Source: Cellulomonas bogoriensis 69B4 = DSM 16987
GTDB taxonomy: Bacteria > Actinomycetota > Actinomycetes > Actinomycetales > Cellulomonadaceae
Length of the DNA stretch: 54,240 nucleotides
NCBI RefSeq assembly: GCF_000767165.1
Contig: NZ_AXCZ01000003.1
Span: 1 to 54,240 of the forward strand
Direction of reading: 5' to 3'
Shown piece by piece: positions 15,945-25,247 of this stretch. The notes beneath the pieces are model-generated. The model was not told where the DNA came from, made no database searches, and saw only the letters and a program-made list of their open reading frames with translations. Both the position numbers and the translations under genes were made by a program. Each line of letters opens with the position of its first letter. The stretch's first letter is position 1.

Positions 15945-17150
15945 TATCGCTGGCGACGCGGCCTGGGCGATGTGCCGGGCGACCCTTGTCGTCTCTCTGG
16001 CGATGTCGGCGGGTGGGCCGGAGAGGTTGATGGCGTGGGCGTGGATCACGGGCCCGCCGCGGATGACCCGAACCTGCCCTGGTCGCTGCTCACCGGCGGC
16101 ATAGACGAGGTGGCCGTCGTTGAGGCCGGTGGCCGTGCAGTACGCCAGCAGCTGGTAGACGTCGGCGTTGACGGGGCCGCTGCTGCGCTCAGCCTTGTAC
16201 TTGGCGTCGACGACCGCCCGGACGGTGCCGTCGGGTCCGTACCAGGTGAGGTCCGGACGGAGGGGGATGGTCCGGCCTTCGTCGAGGTGCCATCTGGTGT
16301 CTTGGCGCTGGGCACGGCCGTCCTGGTGAGTCAGCGCGGACCCGATGGCTGCGACCAGGAACTTCTCGAACACCTCGTTCATGTCGAACGTCAGGGCGTG
16401 ACCCGCGCGGCTGCCTGCGTCGATGTCGACCGCGGTGCCGCGAAGGATGAGGCGCGCGAGCTCGACGGCTGACCGGTACCGGGCGTTGAGCAGGTTCCAG
16501 GCAACCGGGGGGACGTCATCGGCGTGATAGGCGACGGCCTCGACGTCCGCGAAGTGGCGACCGGCCCGGCCAAGTGCCTGGGAGAGGTGGCGCGGCAGTC
16601 CTTCGGTCTGCCGGAGGTGTCTCGTGGCGGCCAGGAGCAGACGGTTCTCAAGGATGTCCGCGTCGTGCTCGTTGTACGTCACAGCCAGAGGCAGGTTCAG
16701 CCCGGGGCGCTGCCGGAGCTGGCGGGCGATGTCGATGCGCCCGCGGACGCTGTGGAGGTCGTCCTCGGCGACCCGGAACCCGCGGAGCACACCGCCGGTG
16801 ACAGCCTGGTTGAGCAGGTTGGTGAAGAGGGAGACGACCCCGGAGGTGAGGTCGGGAGCGTCGGCGAGGGCGGCGTCGTCGGCAGCTGACCACGGGTCCT
16901 GTCCGGATCCGACGGCGAGGAGGTAGAGCACGTTGCCGATGGGGATCTTCGGGAGCACCACGAGCTGGTGGACTCCGCGACGTACCGTCCCGACGGTGCT
17001 CCCGGGCGTCACGTCCCACCGCGTCTCTGCGTCGGACCGGAGGGAAGGCGCCACCGTGGCGCCGAACCGTGACTGCAGGACGGTGAGGGCGTCCTTATCG
17101 AGGGACAGGCTGTAGGAGGTCCGCCACTCACTCAGCCGAGTCGTCACCAT
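15936..17150 (-). CDS. mcrC: McrC-type subunit of a modification-dependent restriction system
   Basis: 404 residues. The N-terminal half is the McrC adaptor (VVLPKIPIGNVLYLL, then VRGRIDIARQL). The C-terminal half is a PD-(D/E)xK nuclease: LRPDLTWYGPDGTVRAVVDAKYK supplies the aspartate and DxK catalytic residues. McrC joins the McrB GTPase ring to cut DNA with modified cytosines. ATG 17150 is chosen because it overlaps the end of mcrB by 23 bp, indicating translational coupling; the frame reads further upstream, but within mcrB. The stop codon sits inside a terminator-like hairpin. Confidence 0.9.
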   Translation of the reverse strand: MVTTRLSEWRTSYSLSLDKDALTVLQSRFGATVAPSLRSDAETRWDVTPGSTVGTVRRGVHQLVVLPKIPIGNVLYLLAVGSGQDPWSAADDAALADAPDLTSGVVSLFTNLLNQAVTGGVLRGFRVAEDDLHSVRGRIDIARQLRQRPGLNLPLAVTYNEHDADILENRLLLAATRHLRQTEGLPRHLSQALGRAGRHFADVEAVAYHADDVPPVAWNLLNARYRSAVELARLILRGTAVDIDAGSRAGHALTFDMNEVFEKFLVAAIGSALTHQDGRAQRQDTRWHLDEGRTIPLRPDLTWYGPDGTVRAVVDAKYKAERSSGPVNADVYQLLAYCTATGLNDGHLVYAAGEQRPGQVRVIRGGPVIHAHAINLSGPPADIARETTRVARHIAQAASPAIAL

Positions 17151-19536
17151 CCCCGTCCACCCCCGCCCCTGTGGCCGTTCGCAGTGTGGCCAGGTCCAGC
17201 TGGTCCAGCACATCCGCCCGAGCGGGTAGGTGCTCTTGCAAGGTGGGGAGCACGTCGTGCCGCCAGATGCGGGCGACCATCGCCTCGTTCAGGTCGGCTC
17301 GCAGGAAGTGGCTGGGGCCAATGGCCGCGAGTGGGTCGTCGACGATGGTGTTGGCAGCGGCGACGACGTCGGCCACCCAGCGCATGTGAGGCACCGATCG
17401 GTCGAGGTAGGAGGGCAGCACCCCGGAGACCGGGAGCTGCGTGGCGTCGAACTCGACGAAGGAGAACCGGCGACGTAGTGCGGAGTCCAGGAGGGCGATC
17501 GACCGGTCGGCGCTGTTCATCGTGCCGATGATGTGCACGTTGGCCGGCAGCCGGAAGGGCTCGTCGGAGTACATCAGGTCCACTGCGGCGCCCCGGTACT
17601 CGAGGAGGAAGTAGAGCTCCCCGAAGACCCGGGCGACGTTGGCCCGGTTCAGCTCGTCGATGACGAGGACGTAGGTGTGCCCGGGGTCTGCTGCGGCCCG
17701 GTCGGCCAGCTGTCTCAATGGGCCCTCGCGGAGGACGAAGCCGCCTTCGGCGACGGGCCGGAAACCCTCCACGAAGTCCTCGTAGCCGTACGACGGGTGG
17801 AACTGCACCAGCCTGACGCGATCGGCCGAGCCTGCCAGGAACGTCGCGACGGCCTGCGCGACGAATGTCTTCCCGGTTCCCGGCGTTCCGGTGAAGATCA
17901 CCTGTTTGCGGTCGGTGAGCAGGTCGACGACCACCTCCAGGAACCCGGTGTCGAGGTGGAGCTGGTCGGCGAGGTCAGACAGTGAGCGGTCGTTCTCCAA
18001 GGCGGTCGGCGTCCCCGTGCTGGCCTCATCGGGCTGCGACTCCTCGACTGCGGCGGCCCCGTCTCCGGGAGGGAGGGTGGCGCCTGTCGCTCGCCACTCG
18101 GTCAGGGCTCGGGCGACGTCGGGCGAGAGCGCCGCCGGGTCCTGGGACATGACCGTCCACACGAGCCCCTGGGCGTCGAGGCGGTCCCGCAAGGTAGCGC
18201 CATGGCGTCGGGCGAGGTCGAGGACGAGGTCCAGCAGCGAGAGGAAGTCGTCGTAGATCTCGCTGTCCGGGGCGTTCGTCTGTGGGCGGCGCGAACCGAC
18301 GAGCTTGGTGAACTTCTCGACGTAGGTCGCGCGCCAGGGCGGCAACGCGGCGATGTCGTGCGCCATGTGGAGGAACGAGGAGACGCTCAGCCGTGCGCCC
18401 TCCTCCTGCAGCACGCCTTCAGGCAGGGCTTCCCGGAAGCGGTCCAGGGCGGTGAGGGAAGGGTCTCGCCACAGCTCGAGCAACGCAGACCGCGCTGCCG
18501 CGGGATCCGACTCAACCCATTGGAAGAGGTGCCCGTATGCGCGGTAGTCGACCAGGTTGGTGGCCCGGACGGTGCGCTTGAGCTCGGTGAACCATTCGGG
18601 GTCCTCCTGTGAGGCCAGGCGCTGGACCTCGTTGAGTCGGGTTGCGGTCTCCACCTTGTAGGAGCGCTCAACCGCATCCAGGTCGACCCGCTCGGCGAAC
18701 CACCAGAGCCACGCGTCGGTCGTCTTCCACGCCCGAGTCATCGCGGACCACTGCCACAGGTAGGGCGCCCGCCGCAGGTTGACGAAGGTGTCGGGTTCGC
18801 CCGACTCGCGCGCGAGGGACCGGTACACGTTGCCGAGGCGGACCGACTCCGGCAGGCCCTCGGGGCCCGCCAGGTGACCCCACGTCTGCAGGACGTCGGC
18901 CCTGCCGTCGGTGCTCGTGACCGGGCAGAACACGTCGGGGAACAGCAGGTGCTCAAGGGCGTTCCGTTGGGTCGCGGCCCCGGAGGAGAGGTCGAGGGTG
19001 CCGAGCAGGGCGGAGAACGCCTCGGCGTCGTCGAGCACCGCCGCCCGCTCGGTTGCGGGGAGCGACTTGACGGCGACGACCACCTCGATGAGGAATGCGA
19101 ACAGCTTCCAGCGGTAGGTCCCGAAGGCGGTGCCGGGACGGACGAGTCCGCCGTCCAGGGCCCGGGCCAGATCGTCGGGGACCGGCGTCGTGCCGGGGGC
19201 CATGTCCAGGACCTGCGTGACGATCTTGCGTTTCGCGGAGCCGCCGACGGCGTCCGACCGTGCAATGAGCAGGTGGACGTACAGCAGCTCTGCCGCCAGC
19301 TGCACCGCCCCAGGCGAGGAGTTGGCGAGCTGGACGGCCAGCTTCCCGTGGAAGGTCCCGCTGCCCACGTCGGGCTGGTCTACGAAGTCCCGGACCAACT
19401 CCTGCGCCTGCTCCAGGGTCGAGCCTCGTTCCTCGGAGAAGAGCGAGAGGTCATCCCGTAGGCAACGATCACGCCAGAGCGCGGCGGCAGCGTAGGCCGG
19501 CTGGGCGGACGGGTAGGGCATGCGCGTGGCCGACAT
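17128..19536 (-). CDS. mcrB: McrB-type AAA+ GTPase
   Basis: 802 residues. The large N-terminal region (1-520) is not a recognised modified-base reader by eye; it is helical and Trp-rich and presumably supplies DNA specificity. The AAA+ domain has Walker A GTPGTGKT (550-557), the McrB signature LVIDELNRANVARVFGELYFLLEYR (near 620-645) and GTMNSADRSIALLDSALRRRF, which holds the consensus MNxxD GTP-specificity element. It forms a ring that translocates DNA and activates McrC. ATG 19536 abuts an AAGGA; an alternative ATG lies at 19521. It is divergent from the 19688 gene. Most relatives are shorter, so the long N-terminal half is notable. Confidence 0.9.
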   Translation of the reverse strand: MSATRMPYPSAQPAYAAAALWRDRCLRDDLSLFSEERGSTLEQAQELVRDFVDQPDVGSGTFHGKLAVQLANSSPGAVQLAAELLYVHLLIARSDAVGGSAKRKIVTQVLDMAPGTTPVPDDLARALDGGLVRPGTAFGTYRWKLFAFLIEVVVAVKSLPATERAAVLDDAEAFSALLGTLDLSSGAATQRNALEHLLFPDVFCPVTSTDGRADVLQTWGHLAGPEGLPESVRLGNVYRSLARESGEPDTFVNLRRAPYLWQWSAMTRAWKTTDAWLWWFAERVDLDAVERSYKVETATRLNEVQRLASQEDPEWFTELKRTVRATNLVDYRAYGHLFQWVESDPAAARSALLELWRDPSLTALDRFREALPEGVLQEEGARLSVSSFLHMAHDIAALPPWRATYVEKFTKLVGSRRPQTNAPDSEIYDDFLSLLDLVLDLARRHGATLRDRLDAQGLVWTVMSQDPAALSPDVARALTEWRATGATLPPGDGAAAVEESQPDEASTGTPTALENDRSLSDLADQLHLDTGFLEVVVDLLTDRKQVIFTGTPGTGKTFVAQAVATFLAGSADRVRLVQFHPSYGYEDFVEGFRPVAEGGFVLREGPLRQLADRAAADPGHTYVLVIDELNRANVARVFGELYFLLEYRGAAVDLMYSDEPFRLPANVHIIGTMNSADRSIALLDSALRRRFSFVEFDATQLPVSGVLPSYLDRSVPHMRWVADVVAAANTIVDDPLAAIGPSHFLRADLNEAMVARIWRHDVLPTLQEHLPARADVLDQLDLATLRTATGAGVDGDGDDSAE

Positions 19537-19687
19537 TCCTTCATCGAACCGGACGCATGCGAAACCACCACTCTCTGACACGGCGATCGCCCGACTTCCA
19601 CCCGAACGACTTTCAAGGCAGGCCTCCGACGTCCCGACATCCGTTGGGAGGGGGCGCGGGTCCCCGCGTCCAGCCGAGGAGCGGATG

Positions 19688-20935
19688 ATGCACACCGAGA
19701 TCGAGCTGATCAGCGACGGTGACGGGCTGGCCGTGATCGGCGAACCAGGAGCGGTCGATCGGTTCCTCACGTCCGAAGGGCTGCACTCCAAGGAGCTGGG
19801 GCTCGCGAGGCTCGGCTCGGCCTTCAACGCCGGTGCCGGTGCTGCGCAGGCCGGGTCGGGGATCGCCTCCCAGTCCGGGCGATGGGTGCAGCTCAGCGAG
19901 CAGTCGGCCCGGGCCATGAAGAAGTACGAGCTCATGACGGGGTCGGACCGCGAGCTGGCTCGCACGGTGCTCACCGAGAACGGGAAGATCACCGGGATCC
20001 TCGAGATCGTGAGGACGCCCGGTGCGTTCGTCGCGAACCCCGCGGTCCTCGCCGGTGCCGCCGGCATCATGGCGCAGCTCGCGATGAAGCAGACGATGGA
20101 CCAGATCACCGACTACCTGGCCGTCATCGACCAGAAGGTCGACGACGTGCTCCGTGCCCAGAAGGACTCCGTCCTGGCGGACATGATCGGTGCCGAGCTC
20201 GTCATCGAGGAGGCCATGACCATCCGTGACGAGGTCGGCCGGGTCAACGAGGTCACCTGGTCCAAGGTGCAGGGCACGTCGATGACGATCGCCCGTACCC
20301 AGGCCTACGCGTTGCGTCAGCTGGACGCGCTCGCTGAGAAGGTGGAGCGCAAGGCTGAGATGGGCCACCTCGCGAAGGCGTCCAAGGAGGTCGAGGGGAA
20401 GGTGCGCGAGTGGCTCGCGGTGCTGGCCCGGTGCTTCTGGTTGCAGGACGCGATGGCGGTCCTTGAGCTGGACCGTGTGCTGGACACCTCACCGGAGGAG
20501 CTCGATCAGCACCGGGTCGCACTGCGGACGGCCCGCCGGAATCGTCTCGACCTCATCGCACGGACCACGGAACAGCTGATGGGCCGCATGCAGGCCGCTG
20601 CCGGGGCCGCGAACACCAAGGTGCTTCTGCACCCGACGAAGGCCCGGACAGTGGTGCACGCGAGCAACCGCGTGGCGGGCGACGTCGTCGAGTTCCACGG
20701 GCGACTCGGAATCGAACGCGCTGGCCAGTCGCTCGAGGTGAGGCGGTGGGTGGAGGCTGCGGCGGACGTGAGGGACAAGGTGGTCGAGACGGGCGCCGGG
20801 GGTGTCGACGCCGCCCGGCGTCTCGGCACCGGGACCGTCGAGCAGGCGCGATCGGTCAAGGACCGCCTGCCGGGCGGGATCACCGAGCGCGCGCGGCGTT
20901 GGCGCCGGGAGGAGGGCGGCAGCGCGGAGGACTGA
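19688..20935 (+). CDS. Hypothetical helical protein
   Basis: 415 residues. After a short N-terminus (MHTEIELISDGDGLAVIGEPGAVDRFL) the protein is almost entirely helical, with a Gly/Ala-rich hydrophobic stretch (FVANPAVLAGAAGIMAQLAM) and long charged helices containing many Met, Gln and Glu, suggestive of coiled-coil assembly. The C-terminus is Arg-rich (ITERARRWRREEGG). Homologues of this type occur across actinobacteria without known function. ATG 19688 is preferred over 19685 for its spacing to GAGGAG. It is divergent from mcrB with 151 bp between them, so a shared regulatory region is possible. Confidence 0.75.
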   Translation: MHTEIELISDGDGLAVIGEPGAVDRFLTSEGLHSKELGLARLGSAFNAGAGAAQAGSGIASQSGRWVQLSEQSARAMKKYELMTGSDRELARTVLTENGKITGILEIVRTPGAFVANPAVLAGAAGIMAQLAMKQTMDQITDYLAVIDQKVDDVLRAQKDSVLADMIGAELVIEEAMTIRDEVGRVNEVTWSKVQGTSMTIARTQAYALRQLDALAEKVERKAEMGHLAKASKEVEGKVREWLAVLARCFWLQDAMAVLELDRVLDTSPEELDQHRVALRTARRNRLDLIARTTEQLMGRMQAAAGAANTKVLLHPTKARTVVHASNRVAGDVVEFHGRLGIERAGQSLEVRRWVEAAADVRDKVVETGAGGVDAARRLGTGTVEQARSVKDRLPGGITERARRWRREEGGSAED

Positions 20936-20966
20936 GGCCCGCGACCAGTCCTTGCTCGAGGTCAGG

Positions 20967-21030
20967 GGTTATGCGCGATATGCGCAGCCGGCGCATATGC
21001 CCACATCGGTCTATGCGCACATGCGTAACC
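20967..21030. other. 64-bp dyad-rich block of ATGCGC motifs
   Basis: The block starts GGTTATGCGC and ends CATGCGTAACC, so its outer ends are imperfect inverted repeats. Inside is a perfect hairpin, ATATGCGC (20978-20985), AGCCG, GCGCATAT (20991-20998), and a further TATGCGCA. It lies between the 19688-20935 gene and the insertion sequence. A recombinase or regulator site, or the scar of a mobile element, are all possible. Confidence 0.55.
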
Positions 21031-21101
21031 CTCAGCCGGGTGAGGGTGGGACTGGTGCGGCGCGAGCCCGCTGGCTCAAGCCGCACGAAGTTGCGTCCGT
21101 C

Positions 21102-22485
21102 AGGGTGGTGTACCGGTAGCCCGGTGATCGTGTCGTCGTAGACGGCGGCGCGGTCACCGCGTGACCCTTCGAGTGATCTCTCACAACCGACTCGAAGAAG
21201 GACTCCACGATGACCGCACCCACGAGTATCGACCCTGCCGGGTTCCTGCACGAGCAGCTGGCCCAGGCGTCCCCGGACCTGATGCGTGAGCTGCTGAGCA
21301 CGTTCATCAACGCGCTGCTGTCGGCCGAGGCCGACGCGGTCTGCGGCGCCGGGTGGGGCCAGGTCTCCGAGGGCCGGACCAACCGGCGCAACGGCTACCG
21401 CCACCGGGATCTGGACACCCGGGTCGGCACGATCGACGTCGCGGTCCCCAAGTTGCGCACCGGGACCTACTTCCCCCAGTGGTTGCTGACCCGCCGCCGG
21501 CGCGCGGAGGCGGCCCTGACCTGGGTGGTCGCGACCTGCTACCTGCTGGGGGTCAGCACGAGGCGGATGGACAAGCTCGTGCAGTCCCTGGGCATCACCT
21601 CACTGCCGCGGTTCCAGGTCAGCGAGATGGCCAAGGACCTGGATGAGCAGGTCAGCGCGTTCCGCACCCGCCCCCTGGACGCCGGGCCCTACACACTCCT
21701 CGCTGCGAACGCGCTGACGATGAAGGTCCGCGAGGCCGGTCGGGTGGTGGGCGCCGTGGTGCTGGTGGCGACGGGCGTGAACGCCGACGGGCACCGGGAG
21801 GTCCTGGGGGTCCAAGTCACCACCGCCGAGACCGGACCGGCGTGGTTGACGTTCTTCCAGGACCTGGTCGCCCGCGGCCTGTCCGGGGTCACGCTCGTCA
21901 CCTCCGACGCCCACGCCGGCCTGGTCGCCGCGATCGGCGCGACCCTGCCCGGAGCGACCTGGCAACGGTGCCGCACCCACTACGCCGCGAACCTCATGAG
22001 CGTGACCCCGAAGGCGTCGCGGCCGGCGGTCAAGGCGATGCTGCACTCGGTCTACGACCAGCCCACCGCCGCGGACGTCCAGGCCCAGTTCGACAAGCTC
22101 CTGGACGCAGTGTCCGACAAGCTCCCCGACGTCGCCGCCCACCTGGACGCCGCCCGCGCCGACGTCCTGGCCTTCACCGCCGTCCACAAGGGCCTGTGGC
22201 GCCAGGTCTGGTCCAACAATCCGAACGAGCGCCTGAACCGGGAGATCCGCCGCCGCACCGACGTCGTGGGGATCTTCCCCGACCGCGCCTCGGTCATCCG
22301 CCTGGTCGGCGCCGTCCTGGCCGAGCAGCACGACGAGTGAGCCGAAGGACGCCGCCACCTCGGCCTCGAGCTCCTCGCCAAAGCCCACCTGAAGATCCTC
22401 CCCGGACAGGAAGAGGTGATCGACCCGCCCCTGGCCCTGACCGCCTGACCCACCAGGGTCACGCCGAACCGCCACACCACTCCCC
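21102..22485 (+). mobile_element. IS256-family insertion sequence, inactivated
   Basis: One transposase gene is flanked by imperfect terminal inverted repeats: GGGTGGTGTACCGGT at about 21103-21117 on the left and ACCGCCACACCACTCC at about 22468-22483 on the right. The length of about 1.38 kb fits the family. I see no obvious 8-bp target duplication, which together with the damaged transposase suggests an old insertion. It separates the McrBC side from the DUF262 side of the island. Confidence 0.75.
21210..22448 (+). pseudogene. IS256-family (Mutator-type) transposase with two disabling changes
   Basis: The family hallmarks are clear: GRTNRRNGYRHRDLDTRVGTIDVAVPKLRTG, TSDAHAGLVAAIGATLPGATWQRCRTH and NNPNERLNREIRRRTDVVGIFP. 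Reading stops at TGA 22338-22340, where relatives have Trp (EQHDEW-AEGRR). The same frame then continues as AEGRRHLGLELLAK... to a natural stop at 22448, so the full protein would be 412 residues. The first DDE aspartate, normally D in the DAL-x-x-KVRE motif, is Asn (NALTMKVRE, residue 167, codon AAC at 21708). Both changes are explained by single G-to-A substitutions. Confidence 0.85.
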
Positions 22486-22670
22486 AGGACTTGACCGGGG
22501 ACGCCGGCCGAGGTGCCCGCGGCGGTGGACTCGTACGCGACACCAGCGGGGTGGGCCGAGGGTGCCGGCCGCGGGGTGGACGAGCGGCTCGATGACCGGC
22601 ACGAGGTTCAACTCAAGGGCCGGTGGTCTGCAGTCGATGCACCGGATGTCGGCAACCCACAGGAGATGTG

Positions 22671-24470
22671 ATGGGCTACCAGCCACCCACGACGATCGTT
22701 GAGACCCTTCGACGGATCCAGAGCGGGGAGCTCATCCTTCCCGCGATCCAGCGGGAGTACGTGTGGAGGCCATCGCAGGTCGTCGCGCTCTTCGACTCAC
22801 TGATGAGGGGCTACCCGATCGGGGGCTTCCTCTCGTGGAAGGTCGAGCCCGAGACGGTGCGGCAGTTCCGCTTCTACGGGTTCCTCAAGGACTACTCCGA
22901 GTTCGACGCCCGGCACTGCCCCAGCCTTGATGTGCCTCCGTCGCGGCCGGTGACCGCGGTGCTGGACGGGCAGCAGCGGCTCACGTCGCTCAACATCGGG
23001 CTGCGTGGTACCTACGCGCACCGGGTCTCCGGGGGGTGGCGCAACAATCCGCAGGCCTACCCGACTCGTCGGCTCTATCTGAACCTCGGTGCCTTCGCCC
23101 CGGAGAACGAGGCGGGCCTCATCTACGACTTCCGCCTTCTCACCGAGAAGCAGCATGCCGCTGCGAGGGACGAGTCCGACGCCGTGTGGTTCCCGGTGAG
23201 CGAGATCTTCGAGGCGCGGGAGAGCTTCGACGTCTGGGGTATCGCCGCAGGGCTGGGGCTCGGAGACGACGCCGAGGTGCGACGCATGTTGTCGCGGCTC
23301 TGGGACGCCGTCCACAACCGGCCGCTGGTCCACTTCTACGAAGAGACGGACCAGGACGTGGAGCGCGTGCTGGACATTTTCATCCGCGTGAACTCGGGCG
23401 GCACTGTCCTGTCCTACAGCGACCTGCTCCTGTCGATCGCCACGGCGCAGTGGAAGGAACGCGACGCCCGGGAGGCGATCCACGGCCTCGTGGACAACCT
23501 GAACCGGACGGGCGCCGGCTTCGACTTCTCGCAGGACGTCGTCCTCAAGGCAGGGCTCGTGCTCGCCCGCGTCGGTGACTTCGCCTTCCGCGTGAAGAAC
23601 TTCAACGCGGAGAACATGGCGCTGCTCCAGCGGGAGTGGGACGCCATCGGCGAGTCCCTCGTCCTCGCCGCGGAGCTTCTCTCCGACTTCGGGCTCTCTG
23701 ACGCCACCCTGTCCGCTGACAGCGTCCTCATCCCCGTGGCGTACTACGTGCACACGCGCGGTTTGACCGAGGCATACCGCACGCGTGGCGCGGATGCTGC
23801 CGACCGCGCGTCGCTGCGCTCGTGGGTGCTGCGTTCTCTGGTGATGCCGGGCGTGTGGGGTTCCGGTCTGGACACCCTGGTGAGGGACCTCCGCGACGTG
23901 CTCAACCGCGAGGGATCCGAGGGCTTCCCGGCGCGGGCCATCGAGGCGCGCATGGCTGCGCTCGGCAAGCCATTGGTGCTCAGCGATGAGCAGGTCGAGG
24001 ACATCCTGGACCTCGGCTACGGCAGGAGCCGGACCTTCGCCGTGCTCGCGATGCTGTTCCCGCACGTCGACACACGCAACGTTCATCACGTCGACCACGT
24101 CTTCCCGCGCTCGCTGTTCCACCGGTCCCGTCTTCGTGATGCGGGGCTGAGCGAGGAGGAGATCGACGACGTCCAGGGCAAGCGGGACCTGCTGCCCAAC
24201 CTGCAGCTCCTCGAGGGGCCCACGAACATCGAGAAGTCGAACCAGCTCCCGGCAGCCTGGGCAGCTGACCGCTATGGCTCAGGCGAGGCCTACGAGCGCT
24301 ACCTCGACCGCCACGACCTCGGGTGGCTGCCATCGTCGGCTGCGGAGTTCGCGCGGTTCTTCGATGAGCGACGCGAGCGCCTCGCGCGGCGTATCCGGGC
24401 TGTCCTCGTGTCTCAGGACGGTGAGTCCGTGGAGGTGGCGGCGCAGGCGCGGGCTCAAGGTGGTGCGTGA
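22671..24470 (+). CDS. DUF262/DUF1524 protein, GmrSD-like nuclease
   Basis: 599 residues. The N-terminal DUF262 (GmrS-like) domain shows LPAIQREYVWRPSQVVALFDSLMRGYPIGG and the nucleotidase-like motif VLDGQQRLTSL (near residue 98). The C-terminal part has a His-Me finger nuclease core, HHVDHVFPRSLF (near 471), with LPNLQLLEGPTNIEKSN downstream, as in DUF1524/GmrD domains. Single-chain GmrSD-type enzymes cleave phage DNA with glucosylated or otherwise modified bases, using NTP hydrolysis. ATG 22671 has an AGGAG upstream. It stands alone on the plus strand after the insertion sequence. Confidence 0.88.
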   Translation: MGYQPPTTIVETLRRIQSGELILPAIQREYVWRPSQVVALFDSLMRGYPIGGFLSWKVEPETVRQFRFYGFLKDYSEFDARHCPSLDVPPSRPVTAVLDGQQRLTSLNIGLRGTYAHRVSGGWRNNPQAYPTRRLYLNLGAFAPENEAGLIYDFRLLTEKQHAAARDESDAVWFPVSEIFEARESFDVWGIAAGLGLGDDAEVRRMLSRLWDAVHNRPLVHFYEETDQDVERVLDIFIRVNSGGTVLSYSDLLLSIATAQWKERDAREAIHGLVDNLNRTGAGFDFSQDVVLKAGLVLARVGDFAFRVKNFNAENMALLQREWDAIGESLVLAAELLSDFGLSDATLSADSVLIPVAYYVHTRGLTEAYRTRGADAADRASLRSWVLRSLVMPGVWGSGLDTLVRDLRDVLNREGSEGFPARAIEARMAALGKPLVLSDEQVEDILDLGYGRSRTFAVLAMLFPHVDTRNVHHVDHVFPRSLFHRSRLRDAGLSEEEIDDVQGKRDLLPNLQLLEGPTNIEKSNQLPAAWAADRYGSGEAYERYLDRHDLGWLPSSAAEFARFFDERRERLARRIRAVLVSQDGESVEVAAQARAQGGA

Positions 24471-24643
24471 GTGATGAACGTGGGCTTGCCGCCAGTCGGC
24501 GAGACTCACGGCTGGACTGACCCTGGCCGAGCTCGGCAATCGCTCACGCCCGCGGTCATGTCGTGACGCCGAACCCAGGTCTCACCCCACCCACGCCGAT
24601 GGCACAACAGAGCACGGAGTGACAGGCTGCACGCAGCCACGGC

Positions 24644-24913
24644 ATGACGGTCGACAGGGGCTTCACGGCAATGACGGCAGTGACCGACGAGCACCGGCCC
24701 GCCGGAGCGATCCCAGCTGACACGATCGCCCCCGGCTCGGGGGTCGTGGTCCGCGATGAGGAGTGGCTGGTCGCCGCGACCGAGGAGATGGCTGACGGCC
24801 CGCTCATCACGGCGCAGGGGCTCAGCGAGCTGGTCCGCGAGACCGAGGAGCGGTTCTACACGAGGCTCGACGCCGTCCACCCGCTCGACCCGGCCGAGCC
24901 CGCGTCTTGGTGA
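24644..24913 (+). pseudogene. N-terminal fragment of a DISARM DrmD-type SNF2 helicase
   Basis: 89 residues. The stretch GSGVVVRDEEWLVAATE...LITAQGLSELVRETEERFYTRLDAVHPLDP matches, as I recall it, the opening of DrmD-type SNF2-like helicases of class 1 DISARM, which begin with a small beta-barrel-like module of this form and run to about 1000 residues. Here the frame stops after PAEPASW, and no helicase motifs follow in any frame. It therefore looks like a remnant. The helicase at 25248 starts with its own different N-terminus and is not the continuation. Confidence 0.6.
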
Positions 24914-25247
24914 GGTGGCGGCCGCGGTGGGAGGACCTGCTCAAGTAGATTGTGAAAGATGCCGACGTGGAGTGGATGAGGACGGACCTTGGAGTGCCAT
25001 GATCCGGACGCATGCTTGGCATCCGAAAGCGCCGTCCCGTGCCGATGGGCCAGGCGGCCTGTCCGTAGGACGGCGCGTCCATGGCCCGCACCTCGGTTGG
25101 AGACCGGACGATGAGTAGGGTCGTACGGGCCGGTGTGGCCTCTCCGGCGCAGGTCCTCGTCGCGTCTTGTGCGCCGCTGCCCCGGGGCGGCCGTGAGGGC
25201 CTGCCAGGTGGCGGTGTCGTCGACGCGGCGCTCCGCAGTTCTGGGGA
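24914..25247. other. Non-coding stretch between DrmD fragment and SNF2 helicase
   Basis: No open frame here looks real on either strand. A less GC-rich patch near 24945-24975 (AAGTAGATTGTGAAAGATG) could hold a promoter for the downstream restriction operon, but no clear hexamer pair is visible. Confidence 0.4.

Noticed and set aside
21102-22485. Target-site duplication of the insertion sequence
   Set aside because: Flanks GTCCGTCA and CCAGGACT (or shifts of these) do not match, so no duplication is claimed.
24914-25247. Continuation of the DrmD gene into the SNF2 helicase by frameshift
   Set aside because: The helicase N-terminus (LTDYQAKYYANELQRSY) is that of the Mod/Res-associated helicase family and does not continue the DrmD module; the gap has no helicase motifs in any frame.
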